Assembly (NCBI GenBank): GCA_017625565.1
Contig: JAGAKN010000004.1
Location: 38,888 to 102,887 of the forward strand
Source: Clostridia bacterium
GTDB lineage: Bacteria; Bacillota; Clostridia; Christensenellales; Borkfalkiaceae
Direction of reading: 5' to 3'
DNA length: 64,000 nt
Positions 54,361 to 61,889 of the stretch are shown here, piece after piece (the first letter of the stretch is position 1; each line of letters starts with the position of its first letter). The notes under the pieces are model-generated. The model did no database searches and had not been told where the DNA came from. It saw nothing but the letters and a program-made list of their open reading frames with translations. The translations under genes were made by a program, and so were the position numbers.

Positions 54361-54398
54361 TATACTTTCTTAAAATATAGAAAAGGGGTACAAACCGT

Positions 54399-54428
54399 TT
54401 GACAAGGAAAAAGGGGCTTTGGTATACT
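54399..54428 (+). promoter_or_regulatory. Promoter of DeoR-type regulator gene
   Basis: TTGACA (54399-54404), 18 bp, TATACT (54423-54428), 27 bp before the start. Confidence 0.7.
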
Positions 54429-54454
54429 ATTCATAGAAAAAAATAAGGAAAAGT

Positions 54455-55165
54455 ATGATGTATTCAATCGAAAGACACAAAGAAATTTTATCCGTTTTGG
54501 AGAAAAACTCCAACGTTTCCGTACACAAACTCGCGAAATTGTTATTTACGAGCGAATCCACCGTTCGACGGGATTTGACGGAGCTGGAGCGCCAAGGCAA
54601 AATTCGCCGTACGTTTGGCGGAGCGGTTCTCTCGGACGACCAAACCAAGGAAATCCCCCTAATCTTGCGACAGAGTCGTAATTTAAAGGAAAAACGGGAG
54701 TTGGCGACCAAAGCCGTTTCCAAAATTCGCGACGGCTCGATTTTGTTCTTCGACGCTTCGAGTACGATTTTGCAACTTGTTCCGCACCTGTCGAAATTCC
54801 ATAACCTTACCGTAATCACCAACGGGCCGTTAACGTCGATGGAGTTGGCGAAATTGCACGTTCAAACGTACTGCACGGGCGGGAAGCTTTTGCCCAACTC
54901 TTTGGCATACGTAGGCGCAGATGCTGAAAATTTCTTGCGGAATATCAACGCAGACGCTATGTTCGCGTCCTGTCGGGGGCTTTCCGACGACGGACTGCTC
55001 ACCGATTCGTCCTTGGAAGAATCCCATATCCGCAAAATTATGATCCAGCAATCCAAGGAACAGTATTTTATTCTCGATAGCGAGAAATTGCATTCAACGT
55101 ATTTTTATACGATTACGAAAAGCGACCGCATTACCGAAATCATCACGTCGGTGGAAGAAAATTGA
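54455..55165 (+). CDS. DeoR-family transcriptional regulator
   Basis: 236 aa. N-terminal winged helix-turn-helix: ERHKEILSVLEKNSNVSVHKLAKLL then SESTVRRDLTELERQGKIRRTFGGAVL, the DeoR signature. The C-terminal sensor domain (80-236) has ISOCOT-fold motifs FFDASSTILQLVPHL, TNGPLTSMEL, YCTGGKLLPNSLAYVG and DSSLEESHIRKIMI. It probably represses the divergent dehydrogenase-epimerase operon and perhaps itself, released by a sugar phosphate. AAGGA precedes the ATG. Confidence 0.93.
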   Translation: MMYSIERHKEILSVLEKNSNVSVHKLAKLLFTSESTVRRDLTELERQGKIRRTFGGAVLSDDQTKEIPLILRQSRNLKEKRELATKAVSKIRDGSILFFDASSTILQLVPHLSKFHNLTVITNGPLTSMELAKLHVQTYCTGGKLLPNSLAYVGADAENFLRNINADAMFASCRGLSDDGLLTDSSLEESHIRKIMIQQSKEQYFILDSEKLHSTYFYTITKSDRITEIITSVEEN

Positions 55166-55182
55166 GTTTTCAATACGTTCTA

Positions 55183-55211
55183 GGGGCGAGCCGAACGCTC
55201 GCCCCTTTTTT
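55183..55211 (+). terminator. Terminator of DeoR gene
   Basis: GGGGCGAGC-CGAAC-GCTCGCCCC then TTTTTT, 18 bp past the stop. Confidence 0.85.
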
Positions 55212-55245
55212 ATGCCTTTCCGACGACTTTGTACGCTGTCTATAG

Positions 55246-55275
55246 AAAAAAAAGCCTGCACGTGCAGGCTTTTTA
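55246..55275 (-). terminator. Terminator of sugar transferase gene
   Basis: GCCTGCA/TGCAGGC stem flanked by an A8 run on the left and T5 on the right; the minus strand ends in eight U residues, 11 bp past the stop. Confidence 0.8.
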
Positions 55276-55285
55276 TACCGAATGA

Positions 55286-55912
55286 TTATTTTTCGTTTTT
55301 TTCAACGGGTAGATCTTCCAAAACTTCCTTGCCTTCCACGATTCCGTCCCGATTAAAAACTTTCCCTATCGTTTTAAAGAAAATTTTCAAATCCCCAAAA
55401 AAGGTAATCTTTTTGGCATATTCCCCGTCGTACCAAGCTTTTTTAGCGACGTCTTTCGCCAAAACGTCCCTGCCGTTGATTTGCGCCAAACCCGTCAACC
55501 CCGGGCGGATATTATTCGCGCCGTATTTCTCTCGTTCCGAAACCAAATCCGTTTCGGAAATCCCCGACGGACGCGGACCGATAATCGACATATCCCCCTT
55601 TAAAATGCAAAACATTTGGGGCAATTCGTCCAAGCTCGTCTTACGTAAAAACGAACCGAACTTCGTAATGTACGCGTCGCTATCCAGCTTGCGCGGAGCG
55701 CAATCCTGCGGCGCAGAACATTTCATACTCCGAAATTTGTAAAATTTAAAAGGCTTACAATTTTTTCCGACGCGTTCCGTCTTAAACAGCGCCAGACCTT
55801 TATCGTTGCATTTGATAATGATCGCAATCACCACCATCGGCAGGGCAAATACAACGATCCCAAAAAGGCTTAAAGTTATATCTAAAAGCCTTTTAAAAAA
55901 ATACCTATACAT
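55286..55912 (-). CDS. Bacterial sugar transferase (undecaprenyl-phosphate phosphoglycosyltransferase)
   Basis: 208 aa, short monotopic type. An N-terminal membrane hairpin (about 9-35) is followed by KTERVGKNCKPFKFYKFRSM, then SLDELPQMFCILKGDMSIIGPRP with the catalytic Asp-Glu pair, and RPGLTGLAQINGRD. It loads a sugar phosphate onto undecaprenyl phosphate as the first step of capsule, exopolysaccharide or glycoprotein glycan synthesis. It stands alone, with no glycan cluster around it. The promoter has a palindrome over the -10 box. Confidence 0.92.
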   Translation of the reverse strand: MYRYFFKRLLDITLSLFGIVVFALPMVVIAIIIKCNDKGLALFKTERVGKNCKPFKFYKFRSMKCSAPQDCAPRKLDSDAYITKFGSFLRKTSLDELPQMFCILKGDMSIIGPRPSGISETDLVSEREKYGANNIRPGLTGLAQINGRDVLAKDVAKKAWYDGEYAKKITFFGDLKIFFKTIGKVFNRDGIVEGKEVLEDLPVEKNEK

Positions 55913-55957
55913 ACTTAAATTTCTTCTCCGAACGTATTCCTTATACGTATCTATTAT

Positions 55958-55991
55958 GTGCTATTATAGCACTGTTTTTACCCTTTGTCAA
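55958..55991 (-). promoter_or_regulatory. Consensus promoter and palindromic operator of sugar transferase gene
   Basis: Minus strand TTGACA (55986-55991), 17 bp, TATAAT (55963-55968). The -10 is the centre of a palindrome GTGCTAT-T-ATAGCAC at 55958-55972. Confidence 0.7.
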
Positions 55992-56061
55992 TCGTTTCGA
56001 CGTTTTGTTTTTCACTCCGCCCAACCAAGCAACGCAACGTCCGCGATTTTTCGCGCCTTTT

Positions 56062-56799
56062 CTATAAAATCCCTTTTAATTCGCTTAACGCGCGTATTGC
56101 ATACGTAGGAACAAACCCCGTCGTGTTTTCTACGCCACGCGCGTTCAACCAACAACTGTCTATCCCCGACGCGAGCGCGCCCGCAATATCCGACGATAGC
56201 GAATCGCCCACGACAAGACATTCGTCTTTTTTCGCCCCCAACACTTGTAAAACGTGTTCAAAAAAGCTTGGCAAAGGCTTAATTTCGCCCATTTCTTCGG
56301 AAATAAATCGGTGTTGAAAGTATTTCTCGATCGGAGCAAGACGCTTGCTTTGAATGGAGTAAAGCCCGTTGGTTGCTACACTCAACAAATACCTGCCCCC
56401 TGTATTTTTCGATAAATACGCCAAAATCTCTTCCGCGCCCGACATCAAAGCACCGTCGTTTTCTAAGCATTGTAAAAACCGTTCGCCCATTTTCTCCGCC
56501 GATAAGGGAAAGCGTACGGGGGAACACTTTTCGATCCCCGCGAAAATTTCTTTTACGTGGGAACGGTACAAAGCGTGGTATTCCCGTTGAATATATTCCG
56601 TATGCACGTCGTAAAGCCCTGCGTCGATCCAAGCCTGTTCGGAAAACCGTCGGCTAAGCGCAAGCAATTCTTCCGTAATTTCCACACCCGTTTCCGTATA
56701 CAACCGCAAAAATGCCGATTTTTCGTCGGCAAGATAATTGATTAAGGTATGGTCGACGTCAAAAATAACGTGTTTGTAGCGTTTCCCTGTGTTTTTCAT
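56062..56799 (-). CDS. HAD-superfamily hydrolase, YjjG-type nucleotidase/phosphatase
   Basis: 245 aa. HAD motif I VIFDVDHTLINY near 14-25 (DxDxT), motif II SVATNG near 139-144, Lys in GEIKPLPSFFEHVL, motif IV VVGDSLSSDIAGALASGIDS. The helical cap between motifs I and II (about 27-130) fits subgroup I, YjjG/YfnB-type. The likely substrate is a nucleoside monophosphate or small sugar phosphate. Last gene of the PHP-small protein-HAD operon, 4 bp after the small gene. Confidence 0.85.
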   Translation of the reverse strand: MKNTGKRYKHVIFDVDHTLINYLADEKSAFLRLYTETGVEITEELLALSRRFSEQAWIDAGLYDVHTEYIQREYHALYRSHVKEIFAGIEKCSPVRFPLSAEKMGERFLQCLENDGALMSGAEEILAYLSKNTGGRYLLSVATNGLYSIQSKRLAPIEKYFQHRFISEEMGEIKPLPSFFEHVLQVLGAKKDECLVVGDSLSSDIAGALASGIDSCWLNARGVENTTGFVPTYAIRALSELKGIL

Positions 56800-56803
56800 T
56801 CCC

Positions 56804-57013
56804 CTACCAATCCTGTTTCTTCAGCGATTTGTCCTTGACGTCGTCGTAATAGGCGAAATACTTCTCCTTGAAACGCTCTTTCGTCAACGGCAATTCTTCT
56901 CCGTCCGCTTGGAGCTTGTCTAACAATTCTTTCAATTCTTCAGGTGTGAAATCGGCAATTTCCGTTTCGTCGCCGTACAATTGCATCAGTTTTAATAAAT
57001 CTAATTGCGACAT
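56804..57013 (-). CDS. Small acidic protein, unknown function
   Basis: 69 aa, charged and helix-rich: SQLDLLKLMQLYGDETEIADFTPEELKELLDKL in the N-terminal half, KEKYFAYYDDVKDKSLKKQD at the end. No family recognised. Its ATG follows the PHP stop directly (TAAATG) and the HAD gene starts 4 bp later, so translation of all three is coupled. It is real on context and codon pattern, but function cannot be inferred. Confidence 0.65.
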   Translation of the reverse strand: MSQLDLLKLMQLYGDETEIADFTPEELKELLDKLQADGEELPLTKERFKEKYFAYYDDVKDKSLKKQDW

Positions 57014-57844
57014 TTACATTTCCACCTTGATATGTTCTCCGCGACAAGGCACGGTATAATAGGTAAACCCGATTTCTTTTAATAACGCCGTCACTTCCGC
57101 AAACCGACTGCAAATCGACTGCGTATCGTGCGCGTCCGACGCAAAGGATACTTTTCTTCCGCCAAGCTCGAAATACCGCTCCAACATCTCCCTGCTCGGG
57201 ACGGTAATTTCCACGGGATCTTTGCTCTTGCTATTGACTTCTAAAATTTTCCCTCGACGAATAATTTCCTTAAAAATCCCGTCAATTTCGGTTTGGAATT
57301 CCGACACGCGCATCTCCCTGTCGGGGTACGGTGCATAACGAGTCATATACCCGAAATGCCCGATAATATCGTAGGGGTATTCCACGTCCAAACTCGCGCG
57401 GACGCAATCCAAATACTGCTTATACACCACGTTTTTGGGTTGTTTGAACTTGCTTTGCGCCTGCGTTGAGAACATATAATAATCTTCGTCGTCAATACAA
57501 TGCACGCTGTTGATCACATAGTCAGGACGGTATTTCTCGTATGCCTGTGCATACATTTTCAACGCCGTCTTGTCGTAATCAAAACTAAACTCCGCCCCAA
57601 CGAGTACGTTGAGCGCCCCTGCATAATCGTCCTGCAAATGCCGAGCGTCGTGAAAATATCTTTCCGCATCGATTTTCCGTTCCCGAATTTCGCCCGTGTG
57701 GACGTAAACTCCGTACTCGAAATGCTCGGATACGCCGTAAAAAAGCAAGCCTTTTTCTCTCGCCGTTTCCACCATCTCCGAAAGCGGAGCGTGCCCGTCG
57801 CTAGAATGCGTGGAATGGGTATGTACGTCCAATAAACCTTTCAT
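57014..57844 (-). CDS. PHP-domain phosphatase, histidinol-phosphatase-like
   Basis: 276 aa from ATG 57844, with AGGAG upstream; the longer frame to 57970 runs through the promoter. PHP motifs: LLDVHTHSTHSSDG (metal His/Asp), YGVSEHFE, VGAEFSFD, YVINSVHCIDDEDYY, DIIGHFGYMTRY and VSFASDAHDTQ. This matches HisK/HisJ-type histidinol phosphatases, but no other his gene is nearby, so another phosphomonoester is possible. Confidence 0.85.
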   Translation of the reverse strand: MKGLLDVHTHSTHSSDGHAPLSEMVETAREKGLLFYGVSEHFEYGVYVHTGEIRERKIDAERYFHDARHLQDDYAGALNVLVGAEFSFDYDKTALKMYAQAYEKYRPDYVINSVHCIDDEDYYMFSTQAQSKFKQPKNVVYKQYLDCVRASLDVEYPYDIIGHFGYMTRYAPYPDREMRVSEFQTEIDGIFKEIIRRGKILEVNSKSKDPVEITVPSREMLERYFELGGRKVSFASDAHDTQSICSRFAEVTALLKEIGFTYYTVPCRGEHIKVEM

Positions 57845-57875
57845 TTTTTTTCTCTCCTGATAAAATACGCTATTT

Positions 57876-57904
57876 ATTATACCACGTTTTCCCCATTTTT
57901 TCAA
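57876..57904 (-). promoter_or_regulatory. Promoter of PHP-small-HAD operon
   Basis: Minus strand TTGAAA (57899-57904), 17 bp, TATAAT (57876-57881). Confidence 0.7.
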
Positions 57905-57940
57905 GTGTTGAACGCAAACTACGGCATTTTTTTCCGCGTT

Positions 57941-57966
57941 GGAGTTGGTAAAACTCCCCTTTTTTT
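57941..57966 (+). terminator. Hairpin with U-tract before NlpC/P60 promoter
   Basis: GGAGTT-GGTAA-AACTCC then CCTTTTTTT on the plus strand, just ahead of promoter 57981; possibly an insulator against read-through. Confidence 0.45.
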
Positions 57967-57980
57967 CCATTTTTCCACTA

Positions 57981-58009
57981 TTGACAAGCGCTTGGATTTG
58001 GTTTACAAT
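57981..58009 (+). promoter_or_regulatory. Promoter of NlpC/P60 lipoprotein gene
   Basis: TTGACA, 17 bp, TACAAT, 45 bp before the start codon. Confidence 0.7.
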
Positions 58010-58054
58010 GATATCCGCGTTTTTTGCGCAAAAAATTTTCAGGAGTACTTATTT

Positions 58055-58933
58055 ATGAAACCAACGAAAAAACTCGCAACGGCGTTGCTTGCGCTAACGT
58101 TTTCTTTCCCTGCTATCTTTTTAACTGCTTGCAAAAACTCCGCGGAAGTCGTCCCGCCCGAACATTCTTCCGAAGAAATCCTTGAAACTCCCCCCGAACT
58201 CCCCGAAGTGGACTTGCCACCCCAAACACCCCCTACGCAAACACCGTCTACCCCCCCTACGCAACCACCTGAACTCAACCCTGCCCCCGTCGTTCCGACA
58301 AAAGCGGAGTACATACGTTGCACGGGCGATAGCGTCAATATCCGTTCGGGCGCAGGCACGGAATATAGCGTGCTCGGGAGCGCGGAAAAAGGCACGACGT
58401 ACGTTGTTTTAGGCAAAACGGGCAACTGGTATAAAACCTATTACCGCAACAAAACCGCGTACATTTACGCCTCCTATGCATCGGTATTCACTTTGCAAAA
58501 ATCCGACGATACGGACGTAGAAAAAGTCATTTCTGAAGGCTATAAACTCCTTGGCGTGCCTTACGTCTACGGCGCAATCCGTCTGCACGACGGCAAGGGC
58601 AAGCTTTTAAGCGGATTTTCCGCGCAAAAATTCGATTGTTCATCGCTCATTCAGTACATATTCTATAAAGGCGCGGATACCTTGCTCGACGTGACCACTC
58701 GTACGCAAGTCGTACAAGGAAAATTCGTTCGCCGTAGCGATTTACAACGCGGGGACTGCATTTATTTTACCAACGAGAGCCGACAAAATAAAAAAGGCGT
58801 CGAACGTATCGGGCACGTCGCGCTCTATCTTGGGGATAATTATATTTTACACACCGCGTCCGATTACGCGCGCATTGAAAAAATGACCGCAGGGCGTTGG
58901 GCGTTCTATATCGAAGCCCGTCGTTTCGTTTAA
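58055..58933 (+). CDS. NlpC/P60 cell-wall hydrolase lipoprotein with SH3b domain
   Basis: 292 aa from ATG 58055 (AGGAG 9 nt upstream). Signal peptide with lipobox LTAC, Cys26. A Pro-rich spacer (about 33-80) leads to an SH3b domain (85-145, CTGDSVNIRSGAGTEYSVLG) and an NlpC/P60 domain (155-292) with catalytic Cys195 (FDCSSLIQY), His254 (RIGHVALYLG) and a third polar residue His266. Peptidoglycan endopeptidase cutting stem peptides, held at the membrane by its lipid. Confidence 0.92.
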   Translation: MKPTKKLATALLALTFSFPAIFLTACKNSAEVVPPEHSSEEILETPPELPEVDLPPQTPPTQTPSTPPTQPPELNPAPVVPTKAEYIRCTGDSVNIRSGAGTEYSVLGSAEKGTTYVVLGKTGNWYKTYYRNKTAYIYASYASVFTLQKSDDTDVEKVISEGYKLLGVPYVYGAIRLHDGKGKLLSGFSAQKFDCSSLIQYIFYKGADTLLDVTTRTQVVQGKFVRRSDLQRGDCIYFTNESRQNKKGVERIGHVALYLGDNYILHTASDYARIEKMTAGRWAFYIEARRFV

Positions 58934-58937
58934 ACAG

Positions 58938-59705
58938 TTATTTGTGTTCGGGAACGGATGCCGACGAGAGAAAATACACTTCTTTCGCGCCTGCACCAAG
59001 AAGGCGTTTTGCGCACTCGCTCGCGGTTGCACCCGTGGTTAAGATATCGTCGACGAGCACAATCGTCTTGCCTTGACAAGCCTTGCGTTTATGCACGTGA
59101 TACGCGCCCGAAACGTTTTCCTGGCGTTCGTGATAAGACATATGCTTTTGTTCTAACGTTTCTTTGGTTTTGACAAGCAATTCCTTGTCCGTTTCCACGC
59201 AATATCCCCGTTCTTGCAAACGGATTGCAATCCGCTTGACAAATTCTTCCGCTTGATTATACCCTCGCAAACGCATTTTCTCTTGCGTCAGCGGTACGGC
59301 AACGAGTAGCAACCTTTCTTCGCCTTGAAAACGCTCGACATTCGGACAATGCGCAAGGAAATATTCCGCCATACGCTCCGCAAAAAAGAGCGCTAATCTC
59401 GGGTTGCCGTTTTTGATCCGATTGACGTAAGACGCGGTATCCCCACGGTATACAAAAGGCGAAAATCCGCGCGTAAAGGCAGGCGGTTCGGCTTTACACG
59501 TCAAGCAAATCCCGTCCGCCAACGTTTTCCGTCCGCATTTCTCGCAAATCCGACCGTCGTTTTTTAAGAGCGTCTTTTCGCACGTTCCACATAGCCTATG
59601 GTTTGGATAATCGAACACTTCCGCCCCACAAACGTCACAGGTAAACCCGTGCTCGTCCGCATAGGCACGGAACGTAGTTTTCAATCGGCTAAAAATCTTC
59701 CACAT
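58938..59705 (-). CDS. comF: ComF-family phosphoribosyltransferase-like protein
   Basis: 255 aa. N-terminal zinc ribbons CDVCGAEVFDYPNHRLCGTC and CEKCGRKTLADGICLTC, then a PRTase domain with VPLTQEKMRLRGYNQAEEF and the PRPP loop TIVLVDDILTTGATASEC. ComF works with the ComFA helicase in DNA uptake in competent Gram-positives; orphan ComF genes are common and their role is unclear. Convergent with the NlpC/P60 gene (4 bp between stops). Confidence 0.9.
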   Translation of the reverse strand: MWKIFSRLKTTFRAYADEHGFTCDVCGAEVFDYPNHRLCGTCEKTLLKNDGRICEKCGRKTLADGICLTCKAEPPAFTRGFSPFVYRGDTASYVNRIKNGNPRLALFFAERMAEYFLAHCPNVERFQGEERLLLVAVPLTQEKMRLRGYNQAEEFVKRIAIRLQERGYCVETDKELLVKTKETLEQKHMSYHERQENVSGAYHVHKRKACQGKTIVLVDDILTTGATASECAKRLLGAGAKEVYFLSSASVPEHK

Positions 59706-59720
59706 CCTTTTCCTTAATAG

Positions 59721-59761
59721 AAAAACAGTCCACGTTGGAATGGCTTAGTGGGCTGTTTTTT
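59721..59761 (-). terminator. Terminator after small XRE gene
   Basis: ACAGtCCAC / GTGGgCTGT (one mismatch) with flanking A5 and T5 runs, between the XRE stop and comF. Confidence 0.6.
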
Positions 59762-59776
59762 CGTTGTATCCGTCCT

Positions 59777-59980
59777 TTATTCTTGATAATATTCTTCAAA
59801 CAAATCGTTGGGGGTACACTCTAATATATCGCAAAGCGCCTGCAAATTTTCAAACTTAATCGCCGACGTTTCATTGTTGATCATTCGATTAAAATTTTGA
59901 TAACTTAACCCTAATTGAATATATAACCAATACTTCGTCTTGCCCTTCTTCTCTAAGATCTTTTTAATTCGTAATCTCAT
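59777..59980 (-). CDS. Small XRE-family regulator (HTH only)
   Basis: 67 aa from ATG 59980; a GTG at 59989 is in frame. Cro/C1-type helix-turn-helix: MRLRIKKILEKKGKTKYWLY, GLSYQNFNRMINNETSAIKFENLQALCDILECTPNDLFE. The five-helix pattern spans the whole protein, so it is a stand-alone DNA-binding domain. Two TATATAATGTAG repeats lie over its own promoter region, suggesting autoregulation. Flanking DNA is AT-rich. Its target beyond itself is unknown. Confidence 0.85.
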   Translation of the reverse strand: MRLRIKKILEKKGKTKYWLYIQLGLSYQNFNRMINNETSAIKFENLQALCDILECTPNDLFEEYYQE

Positions 59981-60159
59981 AGCGCACACCTACATTATAT
60001 ATTTTCTACATTATATAATAAAAAATGATCAAATAAGTAGATTTTTGCGTTATATAATGCATGCATGGCATGCCTAAAAACTCTATTTAGAAAGCACTTT
60101 GCTATTAGTGTAGCTAAACCACTCAAAAGCTATAATTAAATATTGGCAAAGTAAACCAT
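59981..60159. promoter_or_regulatory. AT-rich region upstream of XRE gene with direct repeats
   Basis: CTACATTATATA at 59990-60001 and 60006-60017 (16-bp period; TATATAATGTAG on the minus strand), each containing TATAAT. A related TTATATAATGCATGC lies at about 60051. GCATGC-ATG-GCATGC near 60058 is a short palindrome. No gene is seen here. Confidence 0.5.
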
Positions 60160-60192
60160 AAAAGGCTAACGAATTACCGTTAGCCTTTTTTT
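60160..60192 (-). terminator. Terminator of DUF368 gene
   Basis: AAAGGCTAACG-AATTAC-CGTTAGCCTTT with A and T runs on both sides, 22 bp past the stop. Confidence 0.75.
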
Positions 60193-60214
60193 ATTGCATA
60201 CCTACTTTTCTCTA

Positions 60215-61189
60215 TTATCCGTTTTGTTCTGCTTGCGCTTCCGCGTCCTTTTTGCGCTGATAACGCACTAGCAGGTACGCGCCGAGTACGCCGATCGCGA
60301 ATAACGCCACGCCAAGCACGACGTCCAAAACGGCAACGCCGTTCTTCGCCCAATCGGTGTATACCGCGATAATATCCCCGTTGCAGAACATAGACACGAT
60401 CGAGCCCAACGAAAGCCCGACGATCATCGAATACGCCGTATGCCTTGCTTTGCCAAATAGATACGTAAGCAATTTCGAAAATACGAGTAGCCCCAAAATC
60501 AAACCGATCCCAAATCCACCGTAAACGAGAAACACCGCAGGGTTGGCTTTCCAATACGTCATACTGATGCTGTTTACCAAACTGCTAAACCACCCAATCG
60601 CCATCATAAACGCACTCGCCGAAAGCCCAGGTACTATTTGCGTGACGCCAACGACGAACCCTACGGCAACCGATAAGACTACGTGCCACCAAACTACGTC
60701 CGCGAACACGTCTTTTACCACTCCGTCCGCGCTATCCGACGACAAAATCGCCGAAACGCAACCGATGGCTACGGGGATAATCAACCCAAGCAAGAACAAC
60801 ACCGTGCGTTTCGTCGTGCGCTCCGCACCCTTTAACTCGTCTTTCACCGCAGGGAACGCGCCACTCATTAAGCCTGCAAATAGGCAAACGATTGCAAACG
60901 GGAGCACTTCTAACAACTTTTTCACGGTAATAAACCCGAGCAATAACCCCACGACCATGCCAACCAAAATGGGCAATAGGAACAAAAAGCATTGTTTGAA
61001 TTTCTTGAACAAATTCCCCAAAGCGTACAAAAATTGATCGTACAGTTTAAAGATAATCGCCACCGTCGATCCACTAATCCCCGGCACGATTACCGCAAGC
61101 CCAACGAAAAAACCGAGAAACGCGCTCTTGCACCACGTTTTTTTGTTGTATTTGATTAACGCGATTTCCAAACTCTCTTGCGCCATCAT
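60215..61189 (-). CDS. DUF368 membrane protein (PopT-type polyprenyl-phosphate transporter family)
   Basis: 324 aa, about nine hydrophobic spans. Two inverted-repeat signatures VPGISGSTVAIIFKLYD (near 35-51) and VPGLSASAFMMAIGW (near 186-200) define DUF368. Members have been linked to flipping of undecaprenyl phosphate across the membrane. The C-terminus is a short charged tail. It overlaps the VanZ stop (ATG at 61189 or 61186; AGGAG is 5 or 8 nt away). Pairing with VanZ suggests an envelope role. Confidence 0.88.
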   Translation of the reverse strand: MMAQESLEIALIKYNKKTWCKSAFLGFFVGLAVIVPGISGSTVAIIFKLYDQFLYALGNLFKKFKQCFLFLLPILVGMVVGLLLGFITVKKLLEVLPFAIVCLFAGLMSGAFPAVKDELKGAERTTKRTVLFLLGLIIPVAIGCVSAILSSDSADGVVKDVFADVVWWHVVLSVAVGFVVGVTQIVPGLSASAFMMAIGWFSSLVNSISMTYWKANPAVFLVYGGFGIGLILGLLVFSKLLTYLFGKARHTAYSMIVGLSLGSIVSMFCNGDIIAVYTDWAKNGVAVLDVVLGVALFAIGVLGAYLLVRYQRKKDAEAQAEQNG

Positions 61190-61722
61190 TCTTTCTCCTT
61201 TTTTCTTTTCTTTTTACGCGCGATCGACTTACCGATCCAAACGGTCAACCAAGCAAACAACATCCCCGATAAACCGCCCGCCGTATCAATTAAAACGTCT
61301 TTGAGTTCCGCTCCGCGCCCCGGTGTGTACATTTGCAACAACTCGTCCGCAATCGGCACGAGTACGATCAATAACGCCGTGAATAGAAAATATCCAACCT
61401 TTCCCGTATACGACAAGCACGTCCAACCGAATAACGCGCCCAACAAACCGAATTCCGCAAAATGCGCCAACGAGCGAATGACGTCGTGCAGTTTCGCAAA
61501 ATCCTTGCCCGTAGCGTTTGCAACAAACCCGTTGGGCGCAAATACACGAAAGACTTTTTGCACCCAGATCGTCACGCGCGAACTTTGTTCTGCCGACTGG
61601 TTTCCCACTTGTAGGGAATTAGAGAAAATCCAAGCCATCATGATCAAACTCGCCGTCGTCAATAACAGGCTACGTACGATACGCCACGCTTTACGATTTT
61701 TTCTATCTTTTACTACACTCAT
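61186..61722 (-). CDS. VanZ-family membrane protein
   Basis: 178 aa from ATG 61722. Spans at about 19-38, 79-100, 105-128 and 143-166. VanZ motifs SLAHFAEFGLLGALFG and ADELLQMYTPGRGAELKDVL then IDTAGGLSG. Related proteins give low-level teicoplanin resistance; the function is undefined. The consensus promoter's -10 ends 6 nt before the ATG and no Shine-Dalgarno is present, so the transcript should be leaderless. Confidence 0.88.
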   Translation of the reverse strand: MSVVKDRKNRKAWRIVRSLLLTTASLIMMAWIFSNSLQVGNQSAEQSSRVTIWVQKVFRVFAPNGFVANATGKDFAKLHDVIRSLAHFAEFGLLGALFGWTCLSYTGKVGYFLFTALLIVLVPIADELLQMYTPGRGAELKDVLIDTAGGLSGMLFAWLTVWIGKSIARKKKRKKEKE

Positions 61723-61728
61723 AATTCT

Positions 61729-61757
61729 ATTATACGCCAAAAATATGTTTCGGTCAA
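61729..61757 (-). promoter_or_regulatory. Promoter of VanZ-DUF368 operon
   Basis: Minus strand TTGACC (61752-61757), 17 bp, TATAAT (61729-61734); ATG follows 6 nt later. Confidence 0.75.
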
Positions 61758-61889
61758 TGTTTTATGGAAATTATTTTATAAATTATACACTTTTTTCTTC
61801 CGCTTTTCCGAAAAAAACGCCAAATTCGTCAATTTTTGCCCTTGTCGAGCATATATACTACTGTTAAAAGAACTTTTTGGCGGTAGATT

